DNA of 64,000 nucleotides from Caenimonas aquaedulcis (GTDB lineage: Bacteria > Pseudomonadota > Gammaproteobacteria > Burkholderiales > Burkholderiaceae_C): NCBI RefSeq assembly GCF_015831345.1, contig NZ_JADWYS010000001.1:1374118-1438117 (forward strand), read 5' to 3'. A program made the translations under genes and the position numbers. How positions within the stretch are numbered: the stretch's first letter is position 1; each line of letters begins with the position of its first letter. The notes below the pieces were generated by a model. That model saw nothing but the letters and a program-made list of their open reading frames with translations, had not been told where the DNA came from and made no database searches. This document shows positions 14,370 through 24,168 of the stretch, in pieces.

Positions 14370-15449
14370 TTACAGCTTCTGGCCTTGCATGAAGCGGTCG
14401 AAGCCCATTTCGGTGAAGCGGAACCAGAGGTTCTGCTCACCGCGGAACTTGGAGTAGTCCGCGTAGATCTTCTTCCAGCTCTCGTTCTTGGCGTTGAGCT
14501 CTTCGTACAGGCCCATGGCCTCCTTGAACGCGGCCGACATCATGTCCTGCGGGAAGGGGCGCAGCTTCGTGCCGTTGGCCACGAGCTGGCGCAGCGCGCC
14601 GGGGTTCACGGCGTCGTAGCGCGCCTGCATGTAAACGTGCGCGGACGCGCATGCGGAGTCGACGATCGCCTTGTTCTCGGCCGACAGCGCGTTGTAGGCC
14701 GTGGTGTTGAAGAAGAAGTCCAGCTCCGGGCCGCCCTCCCACCAGCCGGGGTAGTAGTAGAACGGGGCGACCTTGTTGAAGCCCAGCTTCTGGTCGTCGT
14801 ATGGGCCGACCCACTCGGCCGCGTCGATCGTGCCCTTTTCCAGCGCGGGATAGATGTCGCCGCCGGGAATGTTCTGCGGCACGCCGCCGATGCGCTCGAG
14901 CACCTTGCCGCCGAAGCCGCCGATGCGCATCTTCAGGCCCTTGATGTCCTTGACCGACTTGATCTCCTTGCGGAACCAGCCGCCCATCTGCGCACCCGTG
15001 TTGCCGCCCGGGAAGTTGACGATGTTGTACTTGGCGTAGAACTCGCGCATCAGCTTCAGGCCGTTGCCCTCCACCATCCACGCGGTCATCTGGCGGCTGT
15101 TCAGGCCGAAGGGAATCGCGCAGCCGAGGGCGAAGCATTCGTCCTTGCCGAAGAAGTAGTAGGGCGCGGTGTGCGCGCCTTCGATGGAGCCCTGCTGCAC
15201 GCCGTCCACCACGCCGAAAGCGGGCATGAGCTCGCCGGCCGCGTGCACGGAGACTTCGAACTTGCCGCCCGACATGGCACGCACCTGCTTCGCGAACACT
15301 TCGGCCGCGCCGTAGATCGTGTCCAGCGACTTGGGGAAGCTCGACGCGATGCGCCAGCGCACCGCGGCCTGCGCGTGTACCGCAGGGGCGACACCCGCCG
15401 CAAGGATGCCGGCGATGCCGGCATTTTTGATGACTGATCGACGATCCAT
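14370..15449 (-). CDS. TRAP transporter substrate-binding protein (DctP family), copy 2
   Basis: A 359-residue paralogue of the gene immediately downstream, with equal length and near-identical motifs (SFPKSLDTIYGAAEVFAKQV, NTGAQMGGWFRKEIKSVKDI, PQNIPGGDIYPALEKGTIDA). The signal peptide starts MDRRSVIKNAGIAGILAAGV. Most differences lie outside the binding motifs, although INQKAFDALS in copy 1 is FNTTAYNALS here, so ligand range may differ. It is the promoter-proximal copy: the GTATT-N6-GGGAAAACCC motif shared with dctQM lies about 80 bp upstream. I infer that it serves the DctQM permeases. Confidence 0.92.
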   Translation of the reverse strand: MDRRSVIKNAGIAGILAAGVAPAVHAQAAVRWRIASSFPKSLDTIYGAAEVFAKQVRAMSGGKFEVSVHAAGELMPAFGVVDGVQQGSIEGAHTAPYYFFGKDECFALGCAIPFGLNSRQMTAWMVEGNGLKLMREFYAKYNIVNFPGGNTGAQMGGWFRKEIKSVKDIKGLKMRIGGFGGKVLERIGGVPQNIPGGDIYPALEKGTIDAAEWVGPYDDQKLGFNKVAPFYYYPGWWEGGPELDFFFNTTAYNALSAENKAIVDSACASAHVYMQARYDAVNPGALRQLVANGTKLRPFPQDMMSAAFKEAMGLYEELNAKNESWKKIYADYSKFRGEQNLWFRFTEMGFDRFMQGQKL

Positions 15450-15527
15450 GGATGCGCTCCTCTTTGTGGGCCAGTGAATGGGTAAATCCGCCCGCAATTC
15501 TAGGAACGAGCCCACTTTGGTACTCAG

Positions 15528-15548
15528 GGGTTTTCCCTTGAGAAATAC
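15528..15548 (-). promoter_or_regulatory. GTATT-N6-GGGAAAACCC motif upstream of the TRAP binding-protein pair
   Basis: On the minus strand GTATT, six bases and GGGAAAACCC lie 78 bp before the first binding-protein start. The identical composite with identical spacing and orientation lies before dctQ (3450-3470). The rest of the 165-bp intergenic region between this gene and queG shows no other clear feature. Confidence 0.5.
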
Positions 15549-15614
15549 CCGGAAGCCTTTGGTACGCATCCTGCCGTCAGAAAACTCTCAGGAAGAATAC
15601 CTGGCGCCCCCGGC

Positions 15615-16697
<1,083 letters not shown>

Positions 16698-17164
16698 CCG
16701 CCGATTGTAGAAACCGCCGTCCAGGCCCTGCTCTGGCGCACCGAGGAGGACACGCGCCTTTACGCGGCCCGCCTCGCCGCGCACCCCGCCATCGCCGACG
16801 CCTTCATCGAACTGCACGGCGACCTCGGCGCGGGCAAGACGACCTTCGTGCGCCACCTGCTGCAGTCGCTCGGCGTGCAGGGCCGCATCAAGAGCCCGAC
16901 CTACACCGTGGCCGAGCCGCACGAGGCGCCGGGCCTCGCGGCCTGGCACTTCGACTTCTTTCGCTTCAACGACCCGCAGGAGTGGGAAGACGCGGGATTT
17001 CGCGACATCTTCGCGGGCCCGGGCCTCAAGCTCGCGGAATGGCCCGAGAAGGCCGCGGGCCTGCTGCCTCGCGCGGACCTCGTGATGCGCATCGAGACGC
17101 AGGCCGACGAATCGCGGCAGGTGACGCTCATCGCCCAGACGCCCCGGGGCAAGGAGCTCCTCGC

Positions 17165-18487
17165 ATGACGGTCACGCGACGAGACATCCTGCGCCAGGGA
17201 TCGCTGGTGCTGCTGCTCGGGGGCGCGCAGATCGCGCGGGGCGCGAGCATCGTGGCCGTGCGCGTGTGGCCCGCGCCCGACTACACGCGCGTCACCATCG
17301 AATCCGACGCACAGCTCAGCAGCAAGCAGGTCGTGGTGGTGAACCCGCCGCGCCTGGCCGTGGACATCGAGGGGCTGGACCTGAGCCCCGAGCTGCGCGA
17401 GCTGGTCGCGAAGGTGAAGCCGGACGACCCCTACATCGCGGGCATCCGCGCCGGGCAGCAGTCGCCGGGCGTGGTGCGCCTCGTCATCGACCTGAAGCAG
17501 ACCGCGATCCCGCAGGTGTTCACGCTCCCGCCCATCGCGGCGTATGCGCACCGCCTGGTGATCGACTTCTACCCGGTGAAGGCGCAGGACCCGCTGGAGG
17601 CGCTGATCAACGAGCGGATGAAGGACAAGCCCATGGCGCCGCCGACGCCGGCGAGCGATCCGCTGGGCGAGCTCATCGCGCAGCAGCAGACGCAGAAGGC
17701 CAGGCCCGCACCGCAGGCGCCGCAGCAGGAACCGGCACCCAGGCTCCCCGCGCCGCAGAAGACCGACCGCCTGATCATCATCGCGCTGGACCCGGGGCAC
17801 GGCGGCGAAGACCCGGGCGCGGTCGGGCCGAGCGGCACGCGCGAGAAGGACATCGTGCTGCAGATCGCGCACCGCCTGCGCGAGCGCATCAATGCATCCA
17901 TCGTGAACGGCAACCCGATGCGCGCGTACATGACGCGCGACGCGGACTTCTTCGTGCCGCTCGGCCAGCGCGTGCAGAAGGCAAGGCGCGTGCAGGCGGA
18001 CTTGTTCGTGAGCATCCATGCCGATGCCTTCCTCACGCCTGCGGCGCGCGGCGCCAGCGTGTTTGCGCTCAGCCAGAACGGCGCGTCCAGCAGCGCGGCG
18101 CGCTGGATGGCGGACAAGGAGAACAAGGCGGACCTGATCGGCGGTGTCAACGTGAAGTCGCAGGACGTGCACGTCGCGCGCGCGATGCTGGACATGAGCA
18201 CCACCGCGCAGATCAACGACAGCCTCAAGTTGGGTGGCGACCTCATCGGCGAAATCGGCCGCGTCGGCAAGCTGCACAAGGGCAGCGTGGAGCAGGCGAG
18301 CTTCGCGGTGTTGAAGGCCCCCGACATCCCGAGCGTGCTGGTGGAAACCGCCTTCATCAGCAACCCCGAAGAGGAAGCGCGGCTGCGCAGCGACGAATAC
18401 CAGGAGCAGCTCGCCGACGCGATCATGCGGGGCATCCAGCGTTACTTCGCGAAGAACCCGCCGCTCGCGCGCAACCGCGTGCTGTGA
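17165..18487 (+). CDS. amiC: N-acetylmuramoyl-L-alanine amidase (AmiC family)
   Basis: A 440-residue periplasmic cell-wall hydrolase that splits septal peptidoglycan at division. It has a twin-arginine signal (TRRDILRQGSLVLLLGGAQ), an AMIN domain (about residues 30-140, VRVWPAPDYTRVTIESD), a Pro/Gln-rich linker (about 155-195) and an Amidase_3 zinc domain (LDPGHGGEDPGAVG, then EKDIVLQIA, SIHADAF, VLVETAFISNPEEE). The zinc ligands and catalytic Glu are present. Translationally coupled to tsaE, the usual betaproteobacterial arrangement. Confidence 0.94.
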   Translation: MTVTRRDILRQGSLVLLLGGAQIARGASIVAVRVWPAPDYTRVTIESDAQLSSKQVVVVNPPRLAVDIEGLDLSPELRELVAKVKPDDPYIAGIRAGQQSPGVVRLVIDLKQTAIPQVFTLPPIAAYAHRLVIDFYPVKAQDPLEALINERMKDKPMAPPTPASDPLGELIAQQQTQKARPAPQAPQQEPAPRLPAPQKTDRLIIIALDPGHGGEDPGAVGPSGTREKDIVLQIAHRLRERINASIVNGNPMRAYMTRDADFFVPLGQRVQKARRVQADLFVSIHADAFLTPAARGASVFALSQNGASSSAARWMADKENKADLIGGVNVKSQDVHVARAMLDMSTTAQINDSLKLGGDLIGEIGRVGKLHKGSVEQASFAVLKAPDIPSVLVETAFISNPEEEARLRSDEYQEQLADAIMRGIQRYFAKNPPLARNRVL

Positions 18488-18676
18488 CGCGACACCGCTG
18501 AGCCATCCGGGCCCGGCGGGGCGGCAGCCGCCTTTCGCTCGCGCGCGCAGACGACGATGCACTCCAGCTTTCTCCTACACCTGTGCCTGGAGGCGCTGCC
18601 TACATTGACCTCACAGGCCAACAAGCAGCGTGCAGGACGCACGAGGCGCCTGCAGTTCAATACTTGAGGTGTACAA

Positions 18677-18877
18677 ATGAAATCGATCCTTGCCGCGGCC
18701 GTCGCCGCTTCCCTGCTGACCCTGGGTGGCTGCGCCACCATGGACCGTGAGACCACCGGCACCGTTGGCGGCGCCGTCGTGGGTGGTGTGGTGGGTGGTG
18801 CCGTCGGCGGCACGACCGGTGCTGTCCTGGGTGCCGCTGGCGGCGCCTACGTCGGCAACCAGGCCGCAAAAAGGTAA
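18677..18877 (+). CDS. Small glycine-zipper lipoprotein
   Basis: A 66-residue predicted lipoprotein. The signal ends with the lipobox LTLGGC (acylated Cys at about 19). The mature part is almost entirely a glycine zipper (TVGGAVVGGVVGGAVGG, then GAVLGAAGGAYVGNQ), like OsmB/SlyB-type envelope-stress proteins of the outer membrane. A ribosome binding site GAGGTG precedes the ATG. It stands alone after a 189-bp gap in which I see no clear promoter, and ends 3 bp from the convergent dioxygenase gene. Confidence 0.85.
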   Translation: MKSILAAAVAASLLTLGGCATMDRETTGTVGGAVVGGVVGGAVGGTTGAVLGAAGGAYVGNQAAKR

Positions 18878-18880
18878 GGT

Positions 18881-19360
18881 CTATATCGGGTAGATCAGCG
18901 AGTTGAGGATCATCTCGCTGTCGTAGACACAGAGCCGGCTTGCGAAACGCAGGCCGGCTTCCGTGCGTACGATCTCGTCGATGTAGCGCCCGACGTTATA
19001 GACCTCGCTCGAATCGCCCGGCCGCGTGCGGAACACGGCGTAATTGGATTGAGCCGTGACCAGGCTCCCCTCCTGCGCCAGCACACGTGCCGGGCTGATC
19101 ACGTGCCGCGTGTAGTAGGGCGCGTGGTAGATCGTCTGCGTCACGCCGTAGACGCGGTCCTTCATCATCCCCTGGCTTTCCAGCGCGATGAGCGCGAGCG
19201 GCAGGCCGCGATCGAAGTTTTCCCTGCCCTGCACCGTGTACTTGCCGTCCGCGGTGAAGAAGAGCGGCCAGTCGTCGAAGCGCTTTTCGTCCAGCGCCGC
19301 CGCGTAGTCGGCATTGAGCTGGTCGATCTCCAGCTGCAGCAGCAGGCGCTCGCTGCTCAT
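18881..19360 (-). CDS. andAd: Aromatic-ring-hydroxylating dioxygenase small (beta) subunit, AndAd-like
   Basis: A 159-residue beta subunit of a Rieske non-heme iron oxygenase; this subunit is structural and shapes the alpha3beta3 hexamer. The pattern LQLEIDQLNADYAAALDEKR, DWPLFFTADGKYTV and the conserved C-terminal RFASRLCVYDSEMI match small subunits of anthranilate-type dioxygenases. The start MSSERLLLQ overlaps the alpha-subunit stop by 4 bp. Assignment to anthranilate rests on the partner subunit. Confidence 0.82.
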   Translation of the reverse strand: MSSERLLLQLEIDQLNADYAAALDEKRFDDWPLFFTADGKYTVQGRENFDRGLPLALIALESQGMMKDRVYGVTQTIYHAPYYTRHVISPARVLAQEGSLVTAQSNYAVFRTRPGDSSEVYNVGRYIDEIVRTEAGLRFASRLCVYDSEMILNSLIYPI

Positions 19361-20676
19361 ACGGACATCACCCTCTTCCAGTAAGCGTACATGCTGCGGA
19401 TCAGCGTTTCCGTGACCATGTGCTCCGTGGGGCCGGTGCCCGTGCCGCCCAGCTCGCACAGCGTGGCGCCTTCTTCGCCCCATTGACGGAAGCCGTCCTG
19501 GCTGAGCTCGATGACTTCGCCGTCGTCGGCGCTGACGAATCCCGCGGGCCCGAACAGGTTCGCCTGGCGCAAGCGGCGTCGCGTCATTTCGGGCGTGTCA
19601 TCGGCAAAGCCGAAATGCGTCCAGATGAAGTCGAATTCGCCCTCGCCGCGCGGCACGATATGGCGCGTGGACAACGAGTTCACCTGTTGCTGGATGATGA
19701 GGCTCGGGAACAGCGTGATCATCGTCACCGTGGGCGTGATGTCGCTGCCGGGGTTCGACGGGTCGTCGATCGTCCACCAGGGCTCCGGCACCACGTCCAG
19801 CAGTCGTGCATCGTGCAGCGTCATGTTCGCCTTGAACGAGGTCACGCCTTCGGTCACCGCGGCGTTCTGTCCGCCCTCGTTGCGGCGCGAGATCATCACC
19901 GCGTGCCGGCCCTGCGCGTCCATCACCATGCGGCTTTTCTGGTCGGCGCGCCACAGGCCGAAGGTGACGAACCAGGTATGGAGCAGCCCCGGGTGGTACG
20001 GGTCCTTGATGTTCTCCATCATCAGCTTCCAGTTGCCCGGGATGCGCTGGCGGTTGTAGCCCAGGAGCGTGAGCTGCCGGCCCTTGAAGATGCGGTCCAG
20101 CCAAGGCATGACCTGCGGGCCGAGATACTCGGCGAGGCTCTCCGTGTCGTCGCTGAAAGTCGCAAAGACGAGTCCGTGCAGCACCGCGACACGCAGTTGC
20201 GTGAGCCCGTGCTGCTTGATGTCGAAGTCGGCCGGCATGCCGCCGTTCACGCACTCGCCGTCCTTCACCCCGTCCTTGAACGGCAAGCCCGCGAGTTCGC
20301 CATTGAGCTTGTACGTCCACTGGTGGTAGGGGCACACGAAGCTGCGCGCATTGCCCTGCGGCTTCTGGCAGAAGCGCACGCCCCGGTGCGCACACCGGTT
20401 CTCCACGACGCGGATTCCGGAATCGGGGTCAGATTCCAATTTCCCGGCGGGCTTCTTGCGGTCGCGCACCATGATCACTTGCCGCTCGCCCACCCATGCG
20501 AGCTTGAAGTCGCCAAGGTTGGGGATCTCCACTTCCAGTCCCACATAGCACCAGTGCGCGCCGTAGAAAATCTTCTCGAGCTCCCGCTGGTACAGCTGCG
20601 CGTCGGTGTAGGCCCAAAAAGGCACACGGCTGGAACCGGGAGTGCTCCAGCGCGAAAGTGTCTGCGGTGCGTTCAT
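19357..20676 (-). CDS. andAc: Rieske dioxygenase large (alpha) subunit, anthranilate 1,2-dioxygenase (AndAc)-like
   Basis: A 439-residue catalytic subunit. The Rieske [2Fe-2S] ligands are CAHRG and CPYHQW. The mononuclear iron site lies in NIKDPYHPGLLHTWFVTFGL. The protein closely recalls Burkholderia AndAc over its length (RQRIPGNWKLMMENIKDPYH, RRRLRQANLFGPAGFVSADD), suggesting 1,2-dihydroxylation of anthranilate or a related ortho-substituted benzoate. The start MNAPQTLSRW is preceded by CAGGAGAC. Ferredoxin and reductase partners are absent from the window, so electrons must come from components encoded elsewhere. The substrate is inferred from similarity. Confidence 0.82.
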   Translation of the reverse strand: MNAPQTLSRWSTPGSSRVPFWAYTDAQLYQRELEKIFYGAHWCYVGLEVEIPNLGDFKLAWVGERQVIMVRDRKKPAGKLESDPDSGIRVVENRCAHRGVRFCQKPQGNARSFVCPYHQWTYKLNGELAGLPFKDGVKDGECVNGGMPADFDIKQHGLTQLRVAVLHGLVFATFSDDTESLAEYLGPQVMPWLDRIFKGRQLTLLGYNRQRIPGNWKLMMENIKDPYHPGLLHTWFVTFGLWRADQKSRMVMDAQGRHAVMISRRNEGGQNAAVTEGVTSFKANMTLHDARLLDVVPEPWWTIDDPSNPGSDITPTVTMITLFPSLIIQQQVNSLSTRHIVPRGEGEFDFIWTHFGFADDTPEMTRRRLRQANLFGPAGFVSADDGEVIELSQDGFRQWGEEGATLCELGGTGTGPTEHMVTETLIRSMYAYWKRVMSV

Positions 20677-20728
20677 GGCAGCGTCTCCTGCCGAAATAAT
20701 ACGCTTACTTATCAATTCCGCCGCATGG

Positions 20729-21376
20729 TCAGGCGGCGGCCGCCTTCCGGCGCGCCTTCCAGGCCCCGAAGAGGATCAGCACCCCGGGGATGAGGATCAT
20801 CGCCCAGATGATCTTGTCCAGGTGCTCCTTCACCCACGGAATGCCGCCGAAGAGGTAGCCCGCGGTGACGATGCCTCCGACCCACAGCGCGCCGCCGGTG
20901 ATGTCGTACAGCGTGAACTTGCTGCGCGTCATGTCCGCGACGCCCGCGACGAAGGGCGCGAAGGTGCGCAGGAAGGGCATGAAGCGCGCCGCGACGATCG
21001 TGAAGCCGCCGTGCTTCTCGTAGAACGCATGCGCCTGGTCGAAGGCCTTCTTGTTGAAGAACCGGGAGTCCTCCCACTGGAACACGCGCGGCCCGAAATA
21101 CTTGCCGATGGTGTAGTTGCTCTGGTTGCCCAGGACCGCCGCGGCGAACATCACGCCGACGGCGACCGGGTAGCTCAGCAGCCCGACGCCGCACATCGCC
21201 CCGACGACGAACAGCAGCGAGTCCCCGGGAAGGAAGGGCATCACCACCACGCCCGTCTCCACGAAGATGATGAGGAAGAGGATCACGTACACCCCCGCGC
21301 CATAGGTCGTGACGAGGTTTTCCAGGTGGGTATCGATGTGGAGGATGAGGTCGATGAAGAATGCGAGCAGGTCCAT
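20729..21376 (-). CDS. DedA family membrane protein
   Basis: A 215-residue inner-membrane protein of the DedA/SNARE-associated family, thought to move phospholipids or carrier lipids such as undecaprenyl phosphate. Family motifs are present: FVETGVVVMPFLPGDSLLF and the Arg motif RFMPFLRTFAPFVAG. It has about five membrane segments and a basic C-terminus. It lies upstream of and co-directional with the dioxygenase genes (52-bp gap) and is divergent from mutL (50-bp gap). Confidence 0.92.
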   Translation of the reverse strand: MDLLAFFIDLILHIDTHLENLVTTYGAGVYVILFLIIFVETGVVVMPFLPGDSLLFVVGAMCGVGLLSYPVAVGVMFAAAVLGNQSNYTIGKYFGPRVFQWEDSRFFNKKAFDQAHAFYEKHGGFTIVAARFMPFLRTFAPFVAGVADMTRSKFTLYDITGGALWVGGIVTAGYLFGGIPWVKEHLDKIIWAMILIPGVLILFGAWKARRKAAAA

Positions 21377-21426
21377 GGCGACCGATTATCCGTCCCGCCT
21401 GCCCCGCTCTAGAATGGCCGCAACTC

Positions 21427-23286
21427 ATGAATGCCGTGCTGTCCCCCGCCCCGCGCCGCCCGATCCGCGAGCTTCCCGATGAGCTGGTGAGCCAGATCGC
21501 CGCGGGCGAGGTCGTCGAGCGGCCCGCGTCCGTGGTGCGCGAGCTCGTGGACAACGCCCTCGACGCCGGCGCGACGCAGGTCACGGTGCGCCTGCTGGCC
21601 GGCGGCGTGCGCCTGATCTCGGTCGAAGACGACGGCGTCGGCATCCCGCACGACGAACTCGGCGTCGCCCTGAAGCGGCACGCCACCAGCAAGATCGCGT
21701 CGCTGAGCGACCTCGAATCGGTGGGCACCATGGGCTTTCGCGGCGAGGCGCTGGCCGCGATTTCATCCATCGCGGAACTGAACCTGCTGTCCCGCACGGC
21801 CGGCCAGGCCAGCGCCTTCATGCTGGACGGACGTACCGGCGAATTGCGCCCCGCGGCCCGCGCGACCGGCACCACCGTGGAGGTGAAGGAGCTGTTCTTC
21901 GCGACCCCCGCGCGCCGCAAGTTCCTCAAGACCGACGCGACAGAGCTCGCGCACTGCATCGAGGCGGTGCGCCGGCACGCGCTGGCGCGGCCCGACGTGG
22001 GCTTTGCGATCTGGCACGAAGGCAAGCTGGTCGACCAATGGCGTGCCGCGACGCGCGAGCAGCGCCTGGCCGATGTGCTGGGCCCCGAGATGGTCGACGA
22101 AAGCGTCGCGGTCGACTATCACGCCGGCCCCATCCGCGTCACCGGCCGCGCGGGCATTCCGGATGCCTCGCGCTCGCGCTCGGACCACCAGTTCTCGTAC
22201 GTCAACGGGCGCTACGTACGCGACAAGGTGCTCACGCACGCGGCGCGCAGCGCCTACGAGGACGTGCTGCACGGCAACCGCCAGCCGGTCTACGCGCTCT
22301 ACGTGGAAATCGACCCGGCGCGCGTGGACGTGAACGTGCACCCGACCAAGATCGAAGTGCGCTTTCGCGACAGCCGCGAAGTGCACCAGGCCGTGCGGCA
22401 CGCGGTGGAGAACGCCCTCGCTGCGCCGCGTGCGCAGCAGGCGGCCGGGTCGCCCTTGGCATCGCCGTTCGCTACGCAAGCCGCGGTACCGCTCACCGCG
22501 CAGGAATCGCGGCCCAGCGGCATGGGCTGGGCGCAGCCGGGGATGAATTTCGATTCGCCGGTCGGCAATCGCGTCAGCGACCTGTCGCTTCTGTGGCAAC
22601 CCTCCGCGCCTTCGACGGCGTCCGCCGCGCCATGGCCCGCCGGTGCAGCGCCCTCGCCGTCCACCGCATCGCCCGCGCCGGCAAATCCCCTGCCTCCCGG
22701 CGACTGGCCCTTGGGCCGCGCCATCGCGCAGCTGCAAGGCATCTACATCCTCGCGGAGAACACGCAGGGCCTCGTGATCGTCGACATGCACGCGGCGCAC
22801 GAACGCATCGTGTACGAGCGCCTGAAGCGCCAGATGGACACGGACCGCATCGCGAGCCAGCCGCTGCTGATCCCCGCGACCTTCGCCGCCACGCCGCAGG
22901 AGGTTGCGACGGCGGAGGCGAGCGCCGAGCCCCTGCTCGCGCTCGGCATCGAGATCACGCCCTTCTCGCCCAAGACCCTGGCCGTGCGCGCGGTGCCGAC
23001 CTCGCTGGCCGATGGCGACGCGGTGGAACTCGCGCGCAGCGTGCTCGCCGAACTCTCCCAGCACGACGCCAGCACCGTCATCCAGCGCGCGCAGAACGAG
23101 CTGCTCGGCACCATGGCCTGCCACGGGGCGGTCCGCGCGAACCGCAAGCTGACGATCGAGGAGATGAACGCCCTGCTGCGCCAGATGGAGGAAACCGAGC
23201 GCTCCGACCAGTGCAACCACGGCCGGCCGACCTGGCGGCAATTGACGGTGCGCGAGCTCGATGCCCTGTTCATGCGCGGGCGCTGA
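21427..23286 (+). CDS. mutL: DNA mismatch repair protein MutL, with endonuclease motif
   Basis: A 619-residue protein that couples mismatch recognition by MutS to strand removal. The N-terminal GHKL ATPase shows ELVDNALDAGA, EDDGVGIPHD and GFRGEALAAISS. After a Pro/Ala-rich linker (about residues 340-440), the C-terminal domain carries DMHAAHERIVYE, matching the D-x-H-A-x2-E-x4-E metal-binding endonuclease motif, with ACHGAVRAN and CNHGRPTW as further metal-site motifs. It is therefore probably a nicking MutL, as in bacteria without MutH. TAGAAT at 21410 is a plausible -10 box. Confidence 0.95.
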   Translation: MNAVLSPAPRRPIRELPDELVSQIAAGEVVERPASVVRELVDNALDAGATQVTVRLLAGGVRLISVEDDGVGIPHDELGVALKRHATSKIASLSDLESVGTMGFRGEALAAISSIAELNLLSRTAGQASAFMLDGRTGELRPAARATGTTVEVKELFFATPARRKFLKTDATELAHCIEAVRRHALARPDVGFAIWHEGKLVDQWRAATREQRLADVLGPEMVDESVAVDYHAGPIRVTGRAGIPDASRSRSDHQFSYVNGRYVRDKVLTHAARSAYEDVLHGNRQPVYALYVEIDPARVDVNVHPTKIEVRFRDSREVHQAVRHAVENALAAPRAQQAAGSPLASPFATQAAVPLTAQESRPSGMGWAQPGMNFDSPVGNRVSDLSLLWQPSAPSTASAAPWPAGAAPSPSTASPAPANPLPPGDWPLGRAIAQLQGIYILAENTQGLVIVDMHAAHERIVYERLKRQMDTDRIASQPLLIPATFAATPQEVATAEASAEPLLALGIEITPFSPKTLAVRAVPTSLADGDAVELARSVLAELSQHDASTVIQRAQNELLGTMACHGAVRANRKLTIEEMNALLRQMEETERSDQCNHGRPTWRQLTVRELDALFMRGR

Positions 23287-23319
23287 ACTTTTCGGCGCGC
23301 AATGGCTCAGTCACCGGTC

Positions 23320-24168
23320 ATGAAACGCAGAACCCTCCTCGCCGGCCTGGCCGCGACGGCCGCCGTTGCGCTCACCATGGGCTGCGCCACGCTGGACGAG
23401 AAGCAGCGCGCCTGGATCTTCCAGCCCAGCGACCGCAGCTGGGGCTCGACCGCCGAACTCGCGCGCGACATGGACCCCGTCTGGATCGACTTCGGCTCCG
23501 AAGTGACGAAGGCGCCGGCGCGCCTGCACGGCCTGTGGCTGCCCGCCGACAAGGAATCCGCCCGCACGCCCGTGATGCTCTACCTGCACGGCGCGCGCTG
23601 GAACGTGGAAGGCTCCGCGCCGCGCATCCGACGCATGCAGGAGCTGGGGTTCTCCGTGCTCGCGATCGACTATCGCGGCTTCGGCAAAAGCACACCCGGA
23701 CTGCCGTCCGAAGACATGGCCTACGAAGATGCCCGTGCGGCCTGGGCCTGGCTCGCCGCGAAGTACCCGCAGCGTCCGCGCTTCATCTTCGGCCACTCGC
23801 TGGGTGGGGCCGTCGCGATCGACCTCGCCTCGAAAGTCGACGATGAGCAGGGCACCATTGTCGAAGGCACCTTCACCTCCATCCCGGATGTGGCGAGCAG
23901 CATGAAGTGGGGCTGGCTCCCGGTGGGGCCGCTGATCACGCAGCGTTTCGAATCGGTGAAGAAGGTCGCGAAGATCGGCTCGCCGCTGCTCGTGGTGCAC
24001 GGCGCCAGCGACACCCTCATCGACAACGCGCTCGGCCGCAAGCTCTTCGACGCGGCGCAGGGCAGGAAGAAGTTCGTGCTGGTCGAAGGCGGCTCGCACT
24101 TCAGCACGATGTCGGTCGGCCAGGCCAATTACCGGCAGGCGCTCGCGGAGCTGTTCAGCCTGCGCTAG
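23320..24168 (+). CDS. Alpha/beta hydrolase, predicted lipoprotein
   Basis: A 282-residue alpha/beta-fold hydrolase. The N-terminus KRRTLLAGLAATAAVALTMGC is a twin-arginine-like lipoprotein signal with lipobox LTMGC. The nucleophile elbow is FGHSLGG; the oxyanion region is YLHGARW; the acid and His candidates are in GASDTLIDN and EGGSHFSTM. It resembles YqiA/Bem46-type serine hydrolases. The start at 23320 puts the signal at the N-terminus; an ATG at 23302 would add six residues. It overlaps the convergent acetyltransferase by 14 bp. The substrate is unknown. Confidence 0.85.
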   Translation: MKRRTLLAGLAATAAVALTMGCATLDEKQRAWIFQPSDRSWGSTAELARDMDPVWIDFGSEVTKAPARLHGLWLPADKESARTPVMLYLHGARWNVEGSAPRIRRMQELGFSVLAIDYRGFGKSTPGLPSEDMAYEDARAAWAWLAAKYPQRPRFIFGHSLGGAVAIDLASKVDDEQGTIVEGTFTSIPDVASSMKWGWLPVGPLITQRFESVKKVAKIGSPLLVVHGASDTLIDNALGRKLFDAAQGRKKFVLVEGGSHFSTMSVGQANYRQALAELFSLR

